This document shows positions 1 to 11,460 of a stretch of 64,000 bases of DNA, in pieces. Position 1 is the stretch's first letter. Every line of letters begins with the position of its first letter. This DNA comes from Dipteronia dyeriana. Taxonomy: Eukaryota > Streptophyta > Magnoliopsida > Sapindales > Sapindaceae. The stretch lies in contig CM065299.1 in assembly GCA_032871835.1 (NCBI GenBank), positions 32,042,074-32,106,073 of the forward strand, in the 5' to 3' direction. The notes under the pieces are model-generated. The model did not search any database and was not told where the DNA came from. It was given only the letters and a program-made list of their open reading frames with translations. The translations under genes were made by a program, and so were the position numbers.

Positions 1-1690
1 AATTTTATAAGTTGTCATCTCATGAACCCGGCCAGGTGATTGTTCCTTTATAACAATCAAAGCAAAAGGCATTAGATAAATCATCTGATGCATATCATAA
101 GTTTGTATACCTTTCGAAAGGTTTTGTTTCTCATAAGAGGAATGTAAATTATCAGGATCCTAATATAAACAAAACTCGAGTTATAAATAAATACACTTTC
201 TCCAAGTTAACTCAATAAGAGGTTGATATATCTAAAGAGTCGAAATGACTAAATCCATTAAGTTGATGAAATCTCTACAGAGGTATAAGAATATAGAATT
301 TTCTCAATTTCTATAAATCATACAAGAGAAATGTGGAATAATGAAGAAACAAGCATCAATGTTATATTTTCATACGCAGTAGTGCTACTGAAATTATAAA
401 TGATGATTATAAAACTCATAATATCGAAGATTGTAGACAAAGACATGATTGACGTAAATGAAAAGAAGCAATTCAGTAAGAATTGACTTCATAAGCCAAA
501 CATAAAGTATTTAGACCAATAGTTCTCCAAACACCTAGAGATGTCAAATTAGTTAGATACTAATAGGTCTTTATATGGAAACATAATGAATAAACAAAAG
601 AGATCGTGAGATATAAGACACGACTCATAACACAAGGTTTCTCACAGAAACTTGGTATTCACTAGTTATGAATAAGATTACGTTTCGAATTTTTGATAAA
701 TTTTGTTGTCCCTAAAAGGCTTGAAATGCATCTTAAAGACGTAGCTATCACTTATCTATACGATTCACTTAATGCAGATACTTATATTCTCTAAAGGATT
801 TAAAATGCAAGAAGCATATAAATTGAGATCTCGTAATCTGTATTTTATAAACCTACAAAAATCATTGTATGGATTAAAAACAATTTGGATGGATGTAGTA
901 TAACCATCTTAGTGAATATCTGATAAAAGAATTGTATAATAATTTATATACCCATGTGTCTTCACAAAGAAATCATAATCCAGATTTACTATATTGACAT
1001 CATATGTTGATGATATGAATTTAATTGGAGCTCTCGAAGAGCCCTTAAAAACTGTTGAATATTTGATAAATGAATTTGAAATAAAAGACATGGGAAAGAA
1101 AATATTGTCTCAACCTAAAGATTGAACATAGATCAAATGGAATGCTTGTCAATCAATCTGAATATGTTGAAAAGATTATGAAATGACTCTATAGGGATAT
1201 TACTCATCCATTAAGTAATCATAAGATTGTTAGAACTCTTGATCTTAAGAAAGATCCATTCCAACCAATAGAAAATGATGAAAAGATACTTGGTTATGAA
1301 GTATCATATCTTAATACAATTGGTGTTTTATTATATATGGATCAATGTATTAGATTAGATGTTGCATTTTCATTTTTAGTGAATGTAATTGCTAGATTCA
1401 TTTCAGCACCAACTAGAAGGCATTAGAATGAGATTACATTTTTATTTTTGTTACCTTCATGAGGTTTATGATTATTCTATACAAAATCTAACAATTTTTA
1501 AATTTACTTGTTTATGCGGATACTAGATATCTATATAATCCACAAAAGACTCGTACATAAATTAGATATATTTTTGCCTATAAAGGCACATCAATTTCAT
1601 AACACTCCACAAAACAAGTCATTTGCTTAAACATCCTACTATCACTTTATAAAGGGGAGTGTTCTATCAGAGGGAGCATATCGAATGAAG
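1..1690 (+). mobile_element. Ty1/copia pol relic, unit U1 (longest copy)
   Basis: Decayed reverse transcriptase and downstream region of a Ty1/copia element, read on the plus strand with many stops and frameshifts. Readable pieces in order are an RT N-terminal part around 430-800 (RYKTRLITQGFSQ-like, then MHLKDVAITYLYDSL), the LQKSLYGLK segment near 855-885, the catalytic YVDDM at 1003-1017, and a long C-terminal stretch (LKKDPFQPIENDEKILGYE near 1240-1300). A purine-rich GGGGAGTG/AGAGGGAG segment near 1653-1677 resembles a polypurine tract. No LTR or integrase is visible. This copy extends further 5' than the other seven, so it may preserve the original insertion, and it runs off the left edge. 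Non-functional. Confidence 0.85.
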
Positions 1691-1798
1691 TATATTAGTT
1701 ATTTTGAGGCATATGTGTATTGTACTCTTTTTCATTGCAATTAGGTTTTTGTTCCATTGGAATTTCCTGATAAGATTTTTAATAAAGCAGTTCTCTAA

Positions 1799-2095
1799 GG
1801 GTGCGTTTGGTACGAGGGACGCGACGAGACAACGTGAGACAATTTTCTCTTATCCCACATTTGGTACGTCTTTAACATGGGACAAGACAAGACAAGGTAA
1901 GATAAAAAAACACTAATTTTTTTTTTCACCCAAGACCTTAGGACAAGATTGTACCATGACATGGGATAAGTATAAAAAGACTACTTTACCCTTTAAATTT
2001 TCTAAAAATTGTAAATATGTTTAATAATAATCTAAACTATTATGTATATTATTGTTATATTATAATATTTGTTAATTTAAAATAATATTACGATG
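1799..2095. mobile_element. Truncated MITE (GTGCGTTTGG family), U1
   Basis: Starts at GGGTGCGTTTGGTACGAGG immediately after a CTCTAA, the usual look of a Tourist-type MITE end. The interior repeats the CGTTTGGTACG motif and contains GGGACAAGACAAGACAAGG-like runs. The expected matching inverted end (CCAAACGCACCC) is missing, and the sequence instead grades into AT-rich DNA near 2000-2095. The same truncated form sits at the same place in every unit, so the truncation predates the array. Confidence 0.6.
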
Positions 2096-2509
2096 ATCCA
2101 GTAGATCGTCATATATATGTTGTCTTATTAATCATAAATATTTCTTTGATCCAGCAAATCAATGAATATCTTTACTTAGGTTTTTGTCCCACTAGGTATT
2201 TTCTAGCAAAGTATAAATATAAGCAAATCTTTATAGAAAACATTAATCATTGGGATATATATGCATCAAAGCTTTGAAGAAAACATTAATATCGGACATA
2301 TAAGCACTGTATTCTTTTTCCTTTTGATCATGTTTTGTCTTTTTGGATTTTCCTAATACGGTTTTTAATGAGACAATTTTAAATACATTTAACACCACAA
2401 GATCTAAAAGATCACAATATATGTTTTACTAGTTAACAAATTAAAATATAAGTGATGAAAATCCAAAAGGGTGTTATAAAATTGGATTGATCACCAACTC
2501 ATCACCGCT
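2096..2509. repeat. Array spacer, copia-tail-like, U1
   Basis: Non-coding unit spacer. It carries two copies of the short motif family ATTTTCCTAATA/AAGGTTTTTAATGAG that also occurs just before the truncated MITE; such repeats are common between pol and the 3' LTR of plant copia elements. No gene seen. Confidence 0.6.
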
Positions 2510-3035
2510 AGTAGGACTGGGCATGGTTCGATTCGATTCGATTTTAGGTCAAACCCAATTGAACCGGTTTAAACCTAATAAGAAGTGGAAACCGAATTGA
2601 ATTGAACTTATTTTAATCGATTCGATTCGGTTCGATTCAATTTGGTTTTGGGTCTAATAACCGAATAGTTTAATGGGTTTTTTGAATTTTTTTAACATTA
2701 ATAGGTTGTTTAATACTAATTTTGGACATTAGAATAGACAAAAAAACCCAAATCAAACCTAACTTAAAAAATATATATATATAAATATTTAATCAGTTAA
2801 AAACATATTACTCTTAAATATATTAAATGTATTAGGTTTTTTTTTTACTTATATACTCTATTTAATCGGTTTAATCCAATTTTAGGAAAATCAAACCGGT
2901 TTGAACCGAATAAAAAATCGATTTTCAATTTTTAAATCGGTTTAAACCGAATTTCCCTTACGAATCGAATCGAATACCCTTTTTTCGGTTCTATTTGGTT
3001 CGAATCGGTTCGAATCGTAACTTAATACCCACCCT
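2510..3035. mobile_element. hAT-like MITE inserted in U1
   Basis: A 526-bp insertion absent from the same place in the other units, where the DNA reads ATCACCGCTTGAC without a break. It is flanked by an 8-bp near-perfect duplication, TCACCGCT on the left and TAACCGCT on the right. The ends are inverted-repeat-like (GGACTGGGCATGG against AGGGTGGGTATT), with GGTTCGATTCG runs inside both ends. The 8-bp duplication and the GGGTGGGCA-like ends fit a hAT non-autonomous element. No coding capacity. Confidence 0.7.
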
Positions 3036-4200
3036 TAACCGCTTGACTTTGCATGTGACAATCCAAAAAGGTGTTATCATTTTAACTTTTTTGATAAATT
3101 TATTATTTAATTTTTGAAATACTTTTGTTAAAAAAAAGACGAGAACACATGTCACTTTTATATTGGACAATCTATATTGTTAAAGTTATCAAATTGTGAA
3201 AGGTTGGATGGAAAAATTACCATTCTATGTTAATATTTAAATACAAAGTGTAATTGGTCGGTTTGTATTTTTGTCATGTTTGACGGTCAAAATCTCGTAT
3301 TTTTGAAACGTAAAAGATAAATAGTTGTCAAAAAGTAAATACATTTTAAAAAATATATATATAAGCTTTTATAAAATACACTATCCAATTAGTAGTTGAA
3401 AAGTTAAGGCTTTTATTAATTTTTTTATTGTCAAAAACCAAAAATAAAAGCTATCCTTAACAAGATCAAGGCGGTACATTGGTACTAACTCAGTGCATTT
3501 AAGCTTATCAAGTCCTTGCTAGTAGGACATGTACCGATTAGATCCATTGGTTTATTGAACATGAAATTTCGAATCATATATAAAACAGGATTTGCTCTTG
3601 CCTTATAACTATAACTTGTAATCTTCTTACTAACTAAAGCAAAAGCGAAAGTAAAAGGAATAGAAAAATTTGTAAGAAATTCCACAACTAATTATATTTA
3701 ATTTAATTGTGTGACCGTAAACAGATCATAAAAAGAATGCAACGATAAGGAGCCACTAAAATCACCCACTAACTGCTGCATATAACTGTAACATACTAGA
3801 ATTGCTAGAACCAGACTCGTCAAAATATGTACCTTGACATTTGTGATGAGGATCCATTGACCCTAATTCCATTTTTATTTTACAAACCCTAATTCCAATT
3901 TTCAGTCATCATTCAAATTAATTTACATTACTATATTATTTTAATGGATTTTTTTAGGATGCCGATATTACCATCTATAAATATGATCTGTGTACCGATA
4001 TTTTATTTAAAAAATTAATTTTTTAAAAAATCCAATAAAAATTTACTAATAATGATAAATTAATTTAATTAAAAATAAATTAAATACTATGTACGCCTTA
4101 CACCCAAATAATAATAATATTTAAAAAAAAATGATAGCCACATATTGATGTATTCATGATATTTGTTTTCTAGAAAAATTATGTATGTTAGTTAGTTAAT
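3036..4200. repeat. Array spacer of U1 (tail, CAGGATTTGCTCC block, AT-rich part)
   Basis: Unit spacer shared with the other units. It includes the TTTGACGGTCAAAATC segment, the TCAAGTCCTTGCTAGTAGG segment (3508-3530), the uninterrupted junction AAATTTCGAATCATATATA (3566-3584) that is the empty site of the gene block found in U4 and U7, and the AT-rich stretch ending at the LINE-A target. No gene seen. Confidence 0.65.
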
Positions 4201-4212
4201 GTGATTACCAAT
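4201..4212. repeat. LINE-A1 target-site duplication, 3' side
   Basis: GTGATTACCAAT, repeated at 10825-10836 on the other side of the LINE. Defines the insertion boundaries. Confidence 0.85.
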
Positions 4213-4400
4213 TTTTTTTTAGAATTAGAAATATATTTCAAAGCCGAGAGGCAGACAAACAGCAACAAGGAGACAAAAAAAAAACCAAACACCAATAGAG
4301 ACCAGTCCTCCCAACCAAAACAGGGTACAAAGACCAGCTCTCATGCCAACAAACAACCCCTTCCCCTTCCCTAACAGAAGAGCAAACAAAAGAGAAAAGA

Positions 4401-5528
4401 TTAAGAAAGATTACAAACTAAAACATCCCCTTCCCCAGCAGAACCTTGTTTCGCTAACGTGTTCGCTAAAGAGTTCGAAGCACGAGATCTGAATTCGTCT
4501 GTAGTCTTCCCCAGGCGCAACAAAATGTTACCAATATCGTTGATCAAATGAGAGAAATTGATGTTGCCCAAATCCTCGTTGTTGATCCAGGAGACAACAT
4601 CCCTAGAATCACTATTAATAACAATACTTCTACTTGTCAACTCCATTTGAGAAATACAAAGCTCACAAGCTCTTGCATTCGCCAAGATATCTGCAGTAAT
4701 TACATCCTGCATACCAATGTCAATTGAAAAAGAGCATAGAATATTGCTTCGACTGTCCTGCAACACACCTCTTATACCAGCTTGACCCGGGGATTCCCTT
4801 GCAGAACCATCCCTTTAAACTTCAACACATCTGAAGGCGGAGGGATCCAATCCCCCATATCCGGAAATATTACTTTACACGGATCAGTACATCGATCTAT
4901 TATGTCTAAAAGAATAAGAGTTATAGGATCACTACTTCCTTTGCCATAATTATTGAACCACCAGGCTACTCTGAATTTCACCATATCAACAGCCTTCAAA
5001 AAGGAAGCTTCATCGTTCTTGAACAACTTACCATTCTTAGTTTTCCAAATCGACCAAACAACCGCAAAAAATAGCGAAACCCATACTCTTTTCGAAATCT
5101 TCCTTGACACAGCCCAATCCAACCTCTCCACCAATCTATCATAGAGAAATTGAAACAAAAACTGATACCCCGCCAGTTCATACAATGAATCCAAACGCTC
5201 CAAGACCAGCTATATTGGAGAAAAAGATGGTCCATAGATTATACAAAGGCATTACACAGGGGCATTCCATATTTGCCCCAAACTTCACCAAAACCTCCTT
5301 CACCATCACCCTTTTTTCGAGAAGGTGCTAGATAAAAATTTTGATTTTTGGAGGACCGAAACCTTGCCAAGTACCACTGCAGACTGAGGAGGTATCAGAA
5401 TTTTCAGCACCAAGGGTTACCCAAAAAGACTTTACAGAGAAACAACCGTTAAAGCAGAGATTCCATCCTATTGTATCAGATATAGTTTTAAAAATTTTGA
5501 TTTCCTGAAGACTAGTTATGAAAGAGAT
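4401..5528 (-). pseudogene. LINE-A1 ORF2 C-terminus: RNase H and upstream region
   Basis: Two open pieces in different frames. 4772-5203 carries the region that precedes RNase H (MGDWIPPPSDVLKF near its end), and 4401-4766 carries the RNase H remainder with ITADILA, NSDSRDVVSWIN and ANTLAKQG. Relative to LINE-A2 the frame breaks near 4770-4815, and the segment holding the first catalytic Asp (NVDGS in LINE-A2) is lost. The last catalytic Asp (LADTLAKQG in LINE-A2) is Asn here, and AEILA has become ADILA. RNase H of this copy is therefore dead. 5204-5528 is a broken zinc-binding RVT region. Confidence 0.8.
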
Positions 5529-7209
5529 TCATTGATCTATCTCCCATCCAAAGCAAGGTCTTCTGAGTGGAATTTCCCAGTACCACTTATCATCGACCCA
5601 TTTGCCATGTTCACTAATGCAGGCTCCTTTATTTATTGCCAAAGCAAAAATTCTGGGAAAAGACTCCTTCAAAGGCACTCCAAAGGCACTCCCACCACCT
5701 TTATATCCCACCACAGACTAGCTCTGTTGCCACAACCAACAATCACCCTTAAACCCTCATGAAGGATCTTGGTTGTCTTTGAACCTTGCAAAAAAAAACT
5801 ACCTATTACCTTCGTGAAAAAGGAACTTGACGGACCACCATTCCAATTCCAGCACAACGCATTCATCGAAACTCCGTATTTGGCACAAATCACCCTTTTC
5901 CACAATGGAGATTTTTCCTTCCCAAGCTTCCAAACCCATTTAGCCAAAAGACCTTTGTTTTTGTCAAGAATTGAACATATACCTAACCCATCTCTTTTCC
6001 TTTCTTTGCACAAAGATTCCCATTTTACAGCATGTATTTTTATTTTTTCACACCCATCTCCCCAAAAAAAAACTTCTCTGAAGACCTTCAATCCTCTTGG
6101 CAACACTGTTTGAGATTTGAAACACAGACATCAAATAAATAGGAATACTTGACATCACTGCTTTGATTAGAACTAAGCTACCACCTTTATTGAGGAAGGA
6201 CTTTTTCCAAGGAGCAAGTCGGTTTTCTATCCTCCGAATTAATTCAGACCAGAAAGTCTTAGAGTAAGGCCGACCACTAAGAGGAAGCCCCAGATACGAG
6301 ATTGGACAAGAAGCTTTCGAGCACTTAAAAATAGCAGCCCAATCCTCCTCCTCATTCCTTCGTTTGTCAACATTTACCAAGCAAGTTTTTTGAAAATTAA
6401 TGCGTAACCCCGAAGCCAACACGAAACACCTCAATATTCTTCTAACATTCAAGACGTACTCAATTTTTGGTTGAAAGAACAAAATGGTGTCATCCGTGAA
6501 TTGCAAATGCGATACCTGAACCGCCTCCATTCCGAAAGTGACACCCTTCAATAACCCTTATTGTTTTTGCTTTCATAAACAACGCCCTCAAACCTTCAAC
6601 AACCACAACCACATTAAATAAAAAAAGGGGAAAGAGGGTTACCATTCTGAGACCCTTTTCGATCTTGAATTGTCTAGTTGGGCTACCATTAACTAAAACC
6701 GAAAACATTGGAGAGGTAATGCAACACTTCATCCAAAATATCCATCCTTCTCCAAAGCCCATTTCACTCAAAATATCATCAATGAAAACGTGATCAACGT
6801 TATCGTACGCTTTTTTGAAATCTAACTTCACTAACAACCCCTTTCGAAGCTTTTCTTCCAGTGATGAATGATCTCATCGGGGATAATAAAACTTTTCAGG
6901 ATTTGATTGTTCTTTACTAAAGCCTTCTGAGATTCTCCCACAACCAAGTCAAGAACCCTTCTCATTCGATTAGCCAGGATTTTATACAAAGATCCCACTA
7001 AACTTATAGGTCTGTAATCTTTCATAGTCTTCAGATTTGAGCATTTGGGAATAAGCGCAATAAAAGTCTGATTTAATTATGAAACCATTTTTGTTAAATT
7101 CCACCATAAAACTCATGAAGTCCTGTTTAATGGCATCCCAATTTTCTTTAATAAAATTGAGATTGAAACCATCTAGCCCAGGAGCTTTGTTCCCATCACA
7201 ATTGGACAC
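5529..7209 (-). pseudogene. LINE-A1 reverse transcriptase, fragmented
   Basis: Reverse transcriptase of LINE-A1, split over at least five overlapping frames. In protein order: GNKAPGLDGFNLNF (6982-7209), MKDYRPISLVGSLYK (6831-7025), LVKLDFKKAYDNVDH (6490-6837), the catalytic FTDDT at 6486-6500, then the thumb and connection region with SYLGLPLSGRPYSK and LAPWKKSFLNKGG (6048-6551), and KRDGLGICSILDKNKGLLAKW (5669-6106). These are the usual landmarks of plant L1 ORF2. The number of frameshifts rules out function. Confidence 0.85.
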
Positions 7210-7548
7210 AGCCTTCCAAACCTCCTCTAAACTGAACTCTTCTTCCCAGAGGTCTCTCTCCTATCCCGACAGTTTCTTAAGAGAAAATCCACCAACTTTT
7301 GGGTGGTGCCACGACACATTCTTATATTGATTCTCAAAAAAATCGGCCACCCCCTTCAATAGAAACATTCACTACAAAGTTGTTCCTTCTTCTCCCACTA
7401 GCTACTATGTGGAAAAAATTTATGTTTCTATCACCTTCAATAAGCCACCTGATTCTTGATTTTTGTCTCCACTCTTGCTCTTCTCGCTTTATTCCTTTCC
7501 ACATCTCCGTGCTAACCACCAGCCTCTCTTTTCTCAGGTCATCCGACC

Positions 7549-7550
<2 letters not shown>

Positions 7551-7585
<35 letters not shown>
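7551..7585. repeat. Poly-C tract, 35 C (poly-G on the minus strand)
   Basis: Thirty-five consecutive C in the region between endonuclease and reverse transcriptase of LINE-A1. The aligned place in LINE-A2 (around 58184-58196) reads only CCAACCCTCCAAAACTGCC, so the tract is an expansion particular to this copy, or an assembly artefact. On the minus strand it would read as polyglycine and could form a G-quadruplex. Confidence 0.9.
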
Positions 7586-7587
<2 letters not shown>

Positions 7588-7819
7588 ACTGTCATTTCGT
7601 CAATCTTAGCCAGTAGAATCTCGAGCTCTTTGGTTGATTTCAACTCTACAGACCTAAGCACCTCTCTATTCTTAACTAACAGCTTGGAATTTCTTAGTTT
7701 GGATCGAAGAATGAAACTACTGGTCCCCTTTATTTTACTGTCCACCCATTCTTTTTTAATCCATTTTTTAATTCTCTATCTTCCAGCCACACATTGTTGA
7801 AACGAAAAGGCCTAGGCCC

Positions 7820-8530
7820 CTAAGAAACCTTAGTTACACCAAGAGTAATAGCACAATAATCTGAGATTGTTCTTGGTAATCCAATTCGCTCTAAATCCGA
7901 GAGCCAAGGGAGCAAAATGGGAGACACCAAAAACCTGTCTAGCTTTGCCCATGATCCTTTTTCTCTGTTATTCGACCAAGTAAACTCGACCCTTCTTAAC
8001 GGTATGTCCACAACCTTTGCTTCAATAATGAAATTGTTAAAGGCTCTCGCAGACCACTTGTTGAAATCATCTCCTTTTCTTTCCGACTCATTCAAAATTG
8101 TGTTGAAGTCCCCTCCGATAATCCAAGGCATAGAAAAAATTTGTTGCACATTAATAACAAAGCTCCATAAATCTCTTCTTTCATTTTCCGAGTTAGAGGC
8201 ATAGATGTTGTAAAAACCCATTTCCTTATCCATCTTATTCAGAATCCCCACTAAGGTTAAACACCATTTATTTGAAATACAATACTTAACTGTCAACAAA
8301 TCTTCATTCCATATCGTTATTAAACCCCCAGCAGATCTCACCGCATCAACTACCACCCCTCTTGAAAGAAACACCCCACCCAAACCTCTTAATACTCTGC
8401 TATTGAAACCATCCAGTTTTAATTCTTGAATGAAAACAACAGTTGGTTTTTGGGTTAAAACCACACTTTTCACCTTTCTTCTTTTATCCTCATTACCCAG
8501 ACCTCTCACATTCTAAGACATAACTAACAT
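7820..8530 (-). pseudogene. LINE-A1 APE-type endonuclease, inactivated
   Basis: Start of ORF2. From an ATG at 8528-8530 the frame meets TAG at 8513-8515, where LINE-A2 has TGG (MSWNVRGLG), then stays open to 7820. Endonuclease landmarks are NVRGLG, the metal-binding Glu in FIQELK, WIIGGDFN with catalytic Asp and Asn, and ISDYCAI, where the usual catalytic His (SDH) is Tyr (codon at 7856-7858). LINE-A2 keeps His here. The stop and the His-to-Tyr change make this domain inactive. Confidence 0.88.
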
Positions 8531-8614
8531 TAAACAAAAACAGAGGCCTTTTACCAACAACGAAAACTACCGTTTATTTCTCATTTCTCAACTCATCTTC
8601 CTTCTCTCTTGAGG

Positions 8615-10700
8615 TCACGAATTCCACAATTTATCCTCATTTCCACTGAAATCATATCCCAAAGCAGCCTTTGTCTCCAAGACCTTAGTGACTTCCTCAT
8701 CCAAATCCCATTCTACTGTCCCCCTTCCTTCCTTAACACTCCCATTGCTACCAATATTACCTGACATTTGTCTTGACTTCATATCAATACCTCGAGCAGC
8801 TCCTACCTCAATCACTTTAGTTATTTCTTCTTCTAAATTCCAAATAACCATTTTACTCTTAGCCTTGACTTCTTTGTCCACTTTTCTATTTTTGGATACA
8901 TTGTCCTTAAGACCTCTCGTTTTCATAGGATGAGTCTTTATTAAAGAGTCATAATGTTTACCTCTGGAAGATTTTGAAGGCACAATCGCTTGGTCTTCTT
9001 GCTCATCTATCTGACCCCACTTTGAAGGTTGATCCTCAGAGTTGTGCGTTGATCCATTTTCTGCAACCATCTTGCGATTGGCTTTTGAAATATGTTTGTT
9101 CTGCTTCTCAACTCCCTGTCCTCTTAGATCAAATATCAAGTCAATTCTCTGGTCGTCCTCCACATGTTCTTGTTGAACCACTTGGCTCTTTTTCCATTGA
9201 TTTTCCACCACTGCCAAACACTTGGACCAAACTTTCCTTCTATTTGGCAAGCTTTGGGCCTTATCTTCTTCCATGTTTGACTGATGCTCCATTTGAGAAC
9301 CTATCCTACTTTTTTCATCTTCAGAAAACCCACGGTCTTGCGGCCCACTACTGGTATAGCCACCCAGCCCACATGTCACTTTTTTCACCAACTCCCCTGC
9401 TTTAGAATTTTCCCCTTTAAACCTATTAGTAAACAAAAGAATATCTTGTCTGGCTTCGGTATCTGTAGATCTTGATTCCGACCCACCTCTGTTATCCACC
9501 CTCTTTTCTTTCCCTATCTTCAAGCTATCATTGTAGATAGGATGGCTAGGTTTAGACTTCGAGACACGCATCCAACTACCCTTTCCTTTTTCCAATGTCC
9601 CCCTCCCTTCAATATTTCCTTTTCTCAGCAATTTGGCACTGTTATGAGGAAAGTTCCTGACACCTTTTATATACTCTTCTTTGTTTCTAGCTCTGATAGT
9701 GACTTCTTTGCACTTGCTCATACTTCCTCTGTCATAACCACTTCCACTTTCATCTTCTATAGACTAGTCACTTCTATCTTTTGAGTGTAAAATGACACCT
9801 CTATCCCTATCTTGGTTTGAATTCAAATCTATAGCCGAAGATTTCAATCCGAGAAAGTCAACCACCCAATAGTTAGCTACCGGAGGCGTCAACTGTACCA
9901 CTCTCACCGGAATCGAAACGTCATCAGTCCTCATGGCAATTTCACAAGGGAAACGTTTATCCAAAGGGGCATTGATCAACAATCTTCCAACGTCCAACCT
10001 TTTTTTTCCCTCAATCTCTTCGTCTATTAAAAGAGTCTCTTCGAACTGACCTCCAAAATTTTCTAAAAAAACTTTGCACCAGCAATTTAGAGGGATGCCA
10101 TAGACTTTTACCCACCTTAACTTGTGAATAGGTTGTTTGGTCCCCAATTGCCCCAAAACATTCCATCTAGACATTGAGATGAAGGAATCTTTCCAAAAAA
10201 AAAATTTGTTGTTGATGGACCCATCTTTCATATTCAGATTTAAACGACCAAGCAATGTTTTTCCCTCCTATGTAAGAAGTGGAGAAAACAAATCCCCTAT
10301 CCTCTAATTTCTGGTTGACAGATTCTATGTTGGCAAAATCCTTTAGAACTCCTATAGCGCATCTTGACAGCCATTCTTCAACCTCTTTGGAACCTCTCTA
10401 GTACATTGCAGACCTTATTTCAAAATCGCCAGTCTTATCTTCCTTTACTGTCTCTGCATAAGATCATTTTCCTTGAGCATAAGTGTTGTTGACATGATAA
10501 TCCTTATGGTTTCCCCTTCCTTTTCCTTCAGTTCTGAAATGTCAATAAAAAGAGCCATCTTTCATATTGTTGGATTTGGTGTTCATCTCTAAAGTCTTTT
10601 CTTCCACCATAGTTGAAGCCGTCAGAGAACCTATGTCTTCTCTGTTCTTGGGAATAGGAGTATCTCTCTCTAGAATTCTCTCTCATGATCTTTCTTTACC
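8615..10700 (-). pseudogene. LINE-A1 ORF1, RRM deleted
   Basis: RNA-binding ORF1 of the LINE. 9764-10255 encodes a DUF4283-like segment (LRWVKVYGIPLNCW, then GRLLINAPLDKRFPCEI). 8615-9721 encodes a long lysine- and glutamate-rich C-terminal part of up to 368 residues with WNLEEEITKVIE and WDLDEEVTKVLE as an internal repeat. No CCHC zinc knuckle is seen. Compared with LINE-A2, about 260 bp that encode an RRM domain are missing at 10584-10587. Frameshifts separate the parts. Confidence 0.78.
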
Positions 10701-10824
10701 AATGGAGAAACTTTAACTCGGTGAAAACAAATTCAAGGTTTGGAGAAACAAGCACCTTATTTTTTTCTATTATTCTTACAATAACCTGAGACATAAAATT
10801 GCAAGATTCTCAAATTATGCATAC

Positions 10825-10836
10825 GTGATTACCAAT
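10825..10836. repeat. LINE-A1 target-site duplication, 5' side
   Basis: GTGATTACCAAT, the partner of 4201-4212. The identical sequence also flanks the 5' end of LINE-A2 at 61680-61691. Confidence 0.85.
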
Positions 10837-11167
10837 GATGACTTATAAATTTGTACAAAGTTAAAGCAATGGTCGATTTTTTGTAAATTCTCAATAGAGC
10901 ATGAACAATGTTAGTGTCGGGTTTATATGTTTGATTTTTTAAAATATTTTACATTTGGATCTAAAAATAATATGATTTAAAAAAAAAGGTATATTAATAA
11001 TTTAAGAGGATTTACAAATAAAATGTATTCAAATAATATAATCATTCTAATAAAGATATTATTGGCATTAGAATTGGTATTTATAGTAATAGTTAGTTTT
11101 TAAAATTTTAAATATGAGTGTACTTTTAAAATGGGTGTATAAATCCTATTTTTAGTGTGGCACTATA
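10837..11167. repeat. AT-rich array spacer before U2
   Basis: Spacer common to the units (ATGACTTATAAATTTGTAC, later GATATTATTGGCATTAGAAT). No open frame of interest and no RNA gene seen. Confidence 0.6.
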
Positions 11168-11360
11168 GGTGCCCACGGTTCGGTTCCGGTTTGAAACCGC
11201 CAGTTCCGGTTCTGTGGGGAGCTCAAACCTGAATCGTAACTGGCCTAGCTGGTTTGGTTACGGTTTGTAAACGCCAATTTGACGGTTACGGTTACGGTTA
11301 CGGCTTCGGTTTCAAAACCAACCGATTCCGGTTCGGTTCCTGTTCCGGTTCAACTGGTTT
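11168..11360. repeat. GGTTCCGGTT-rich palindromic element, before U2
   Basis: Begins GGTGCCCACGGTTCGGTTCC and is built of interleaved CCGGTT and AACCGG motifs, giving many short inverted repeats, with a TTACGG run at 11285-11305. The same element precedes the copia relic in most units. It resembles the GGTTCGGTT-type interiors of plant MITEs, but I cannot fix terminal repeats or a TSD because it is present in all units. Confidence 0.55.
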
Positions 11361-11460
11361 TTTTTTTCAAAAAACGTGCCACGTGGTAGCTTATTATAGG
11401 TTGTTGCATTATTAATATGTTCTTTAAAAAAAACATCTTAAAAAAAACATTAATATAAAT

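Larger units (their letters stand above)
4213..10824 (-). mobile_element. LINE-A1, L1-like non-LTR retrotransposon, degenerate
   Basis: Near full-length plant L1-type LINE on the minus strand, 6.6 kb. Its 3' end is a short T run on the plus strand (poly-A tail, 4212-4220) and its 5' end lies at 10824. The 12-bp target-site duplication GTGATTACCAAT flanks it (4201-4212 and 10825-10836), and other units have one uninterrupted copy of this target (for example near 28634). Order from the 5' end is ORF1, APE-type endonuclease, reverse transcriptase, and C-terminal zinc-like region with RNase H. It has numerous stops and frameshifts and is not active. A related copy lies at 54798-61679. Confidence 0.92.

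Noticed and set aside
909..1091. Small minus-strand open frame of about 60-80 codons, repeated at 11548, 15477, 19084, 29382, 47907 and 62415
   Set aside because: It is antisense to the YVDDM region of the copia relic in every unit; conservation comes from the plus-strand reverse transcriptase, not from a new small protein.
1..1690. Possible domesticated copia-derived gene, because long peptide stretches remain readable
   Set aside because: Stops and frameshifts occur in every unit at shared and private sites, with no single open frame across the RT.
11285..11305. Interstitial telomere repeat
   Set aside because: TTACGG and TTTCGG differ from plant TTTAGGG and belong to the GGTTCCGGTT-rich element.
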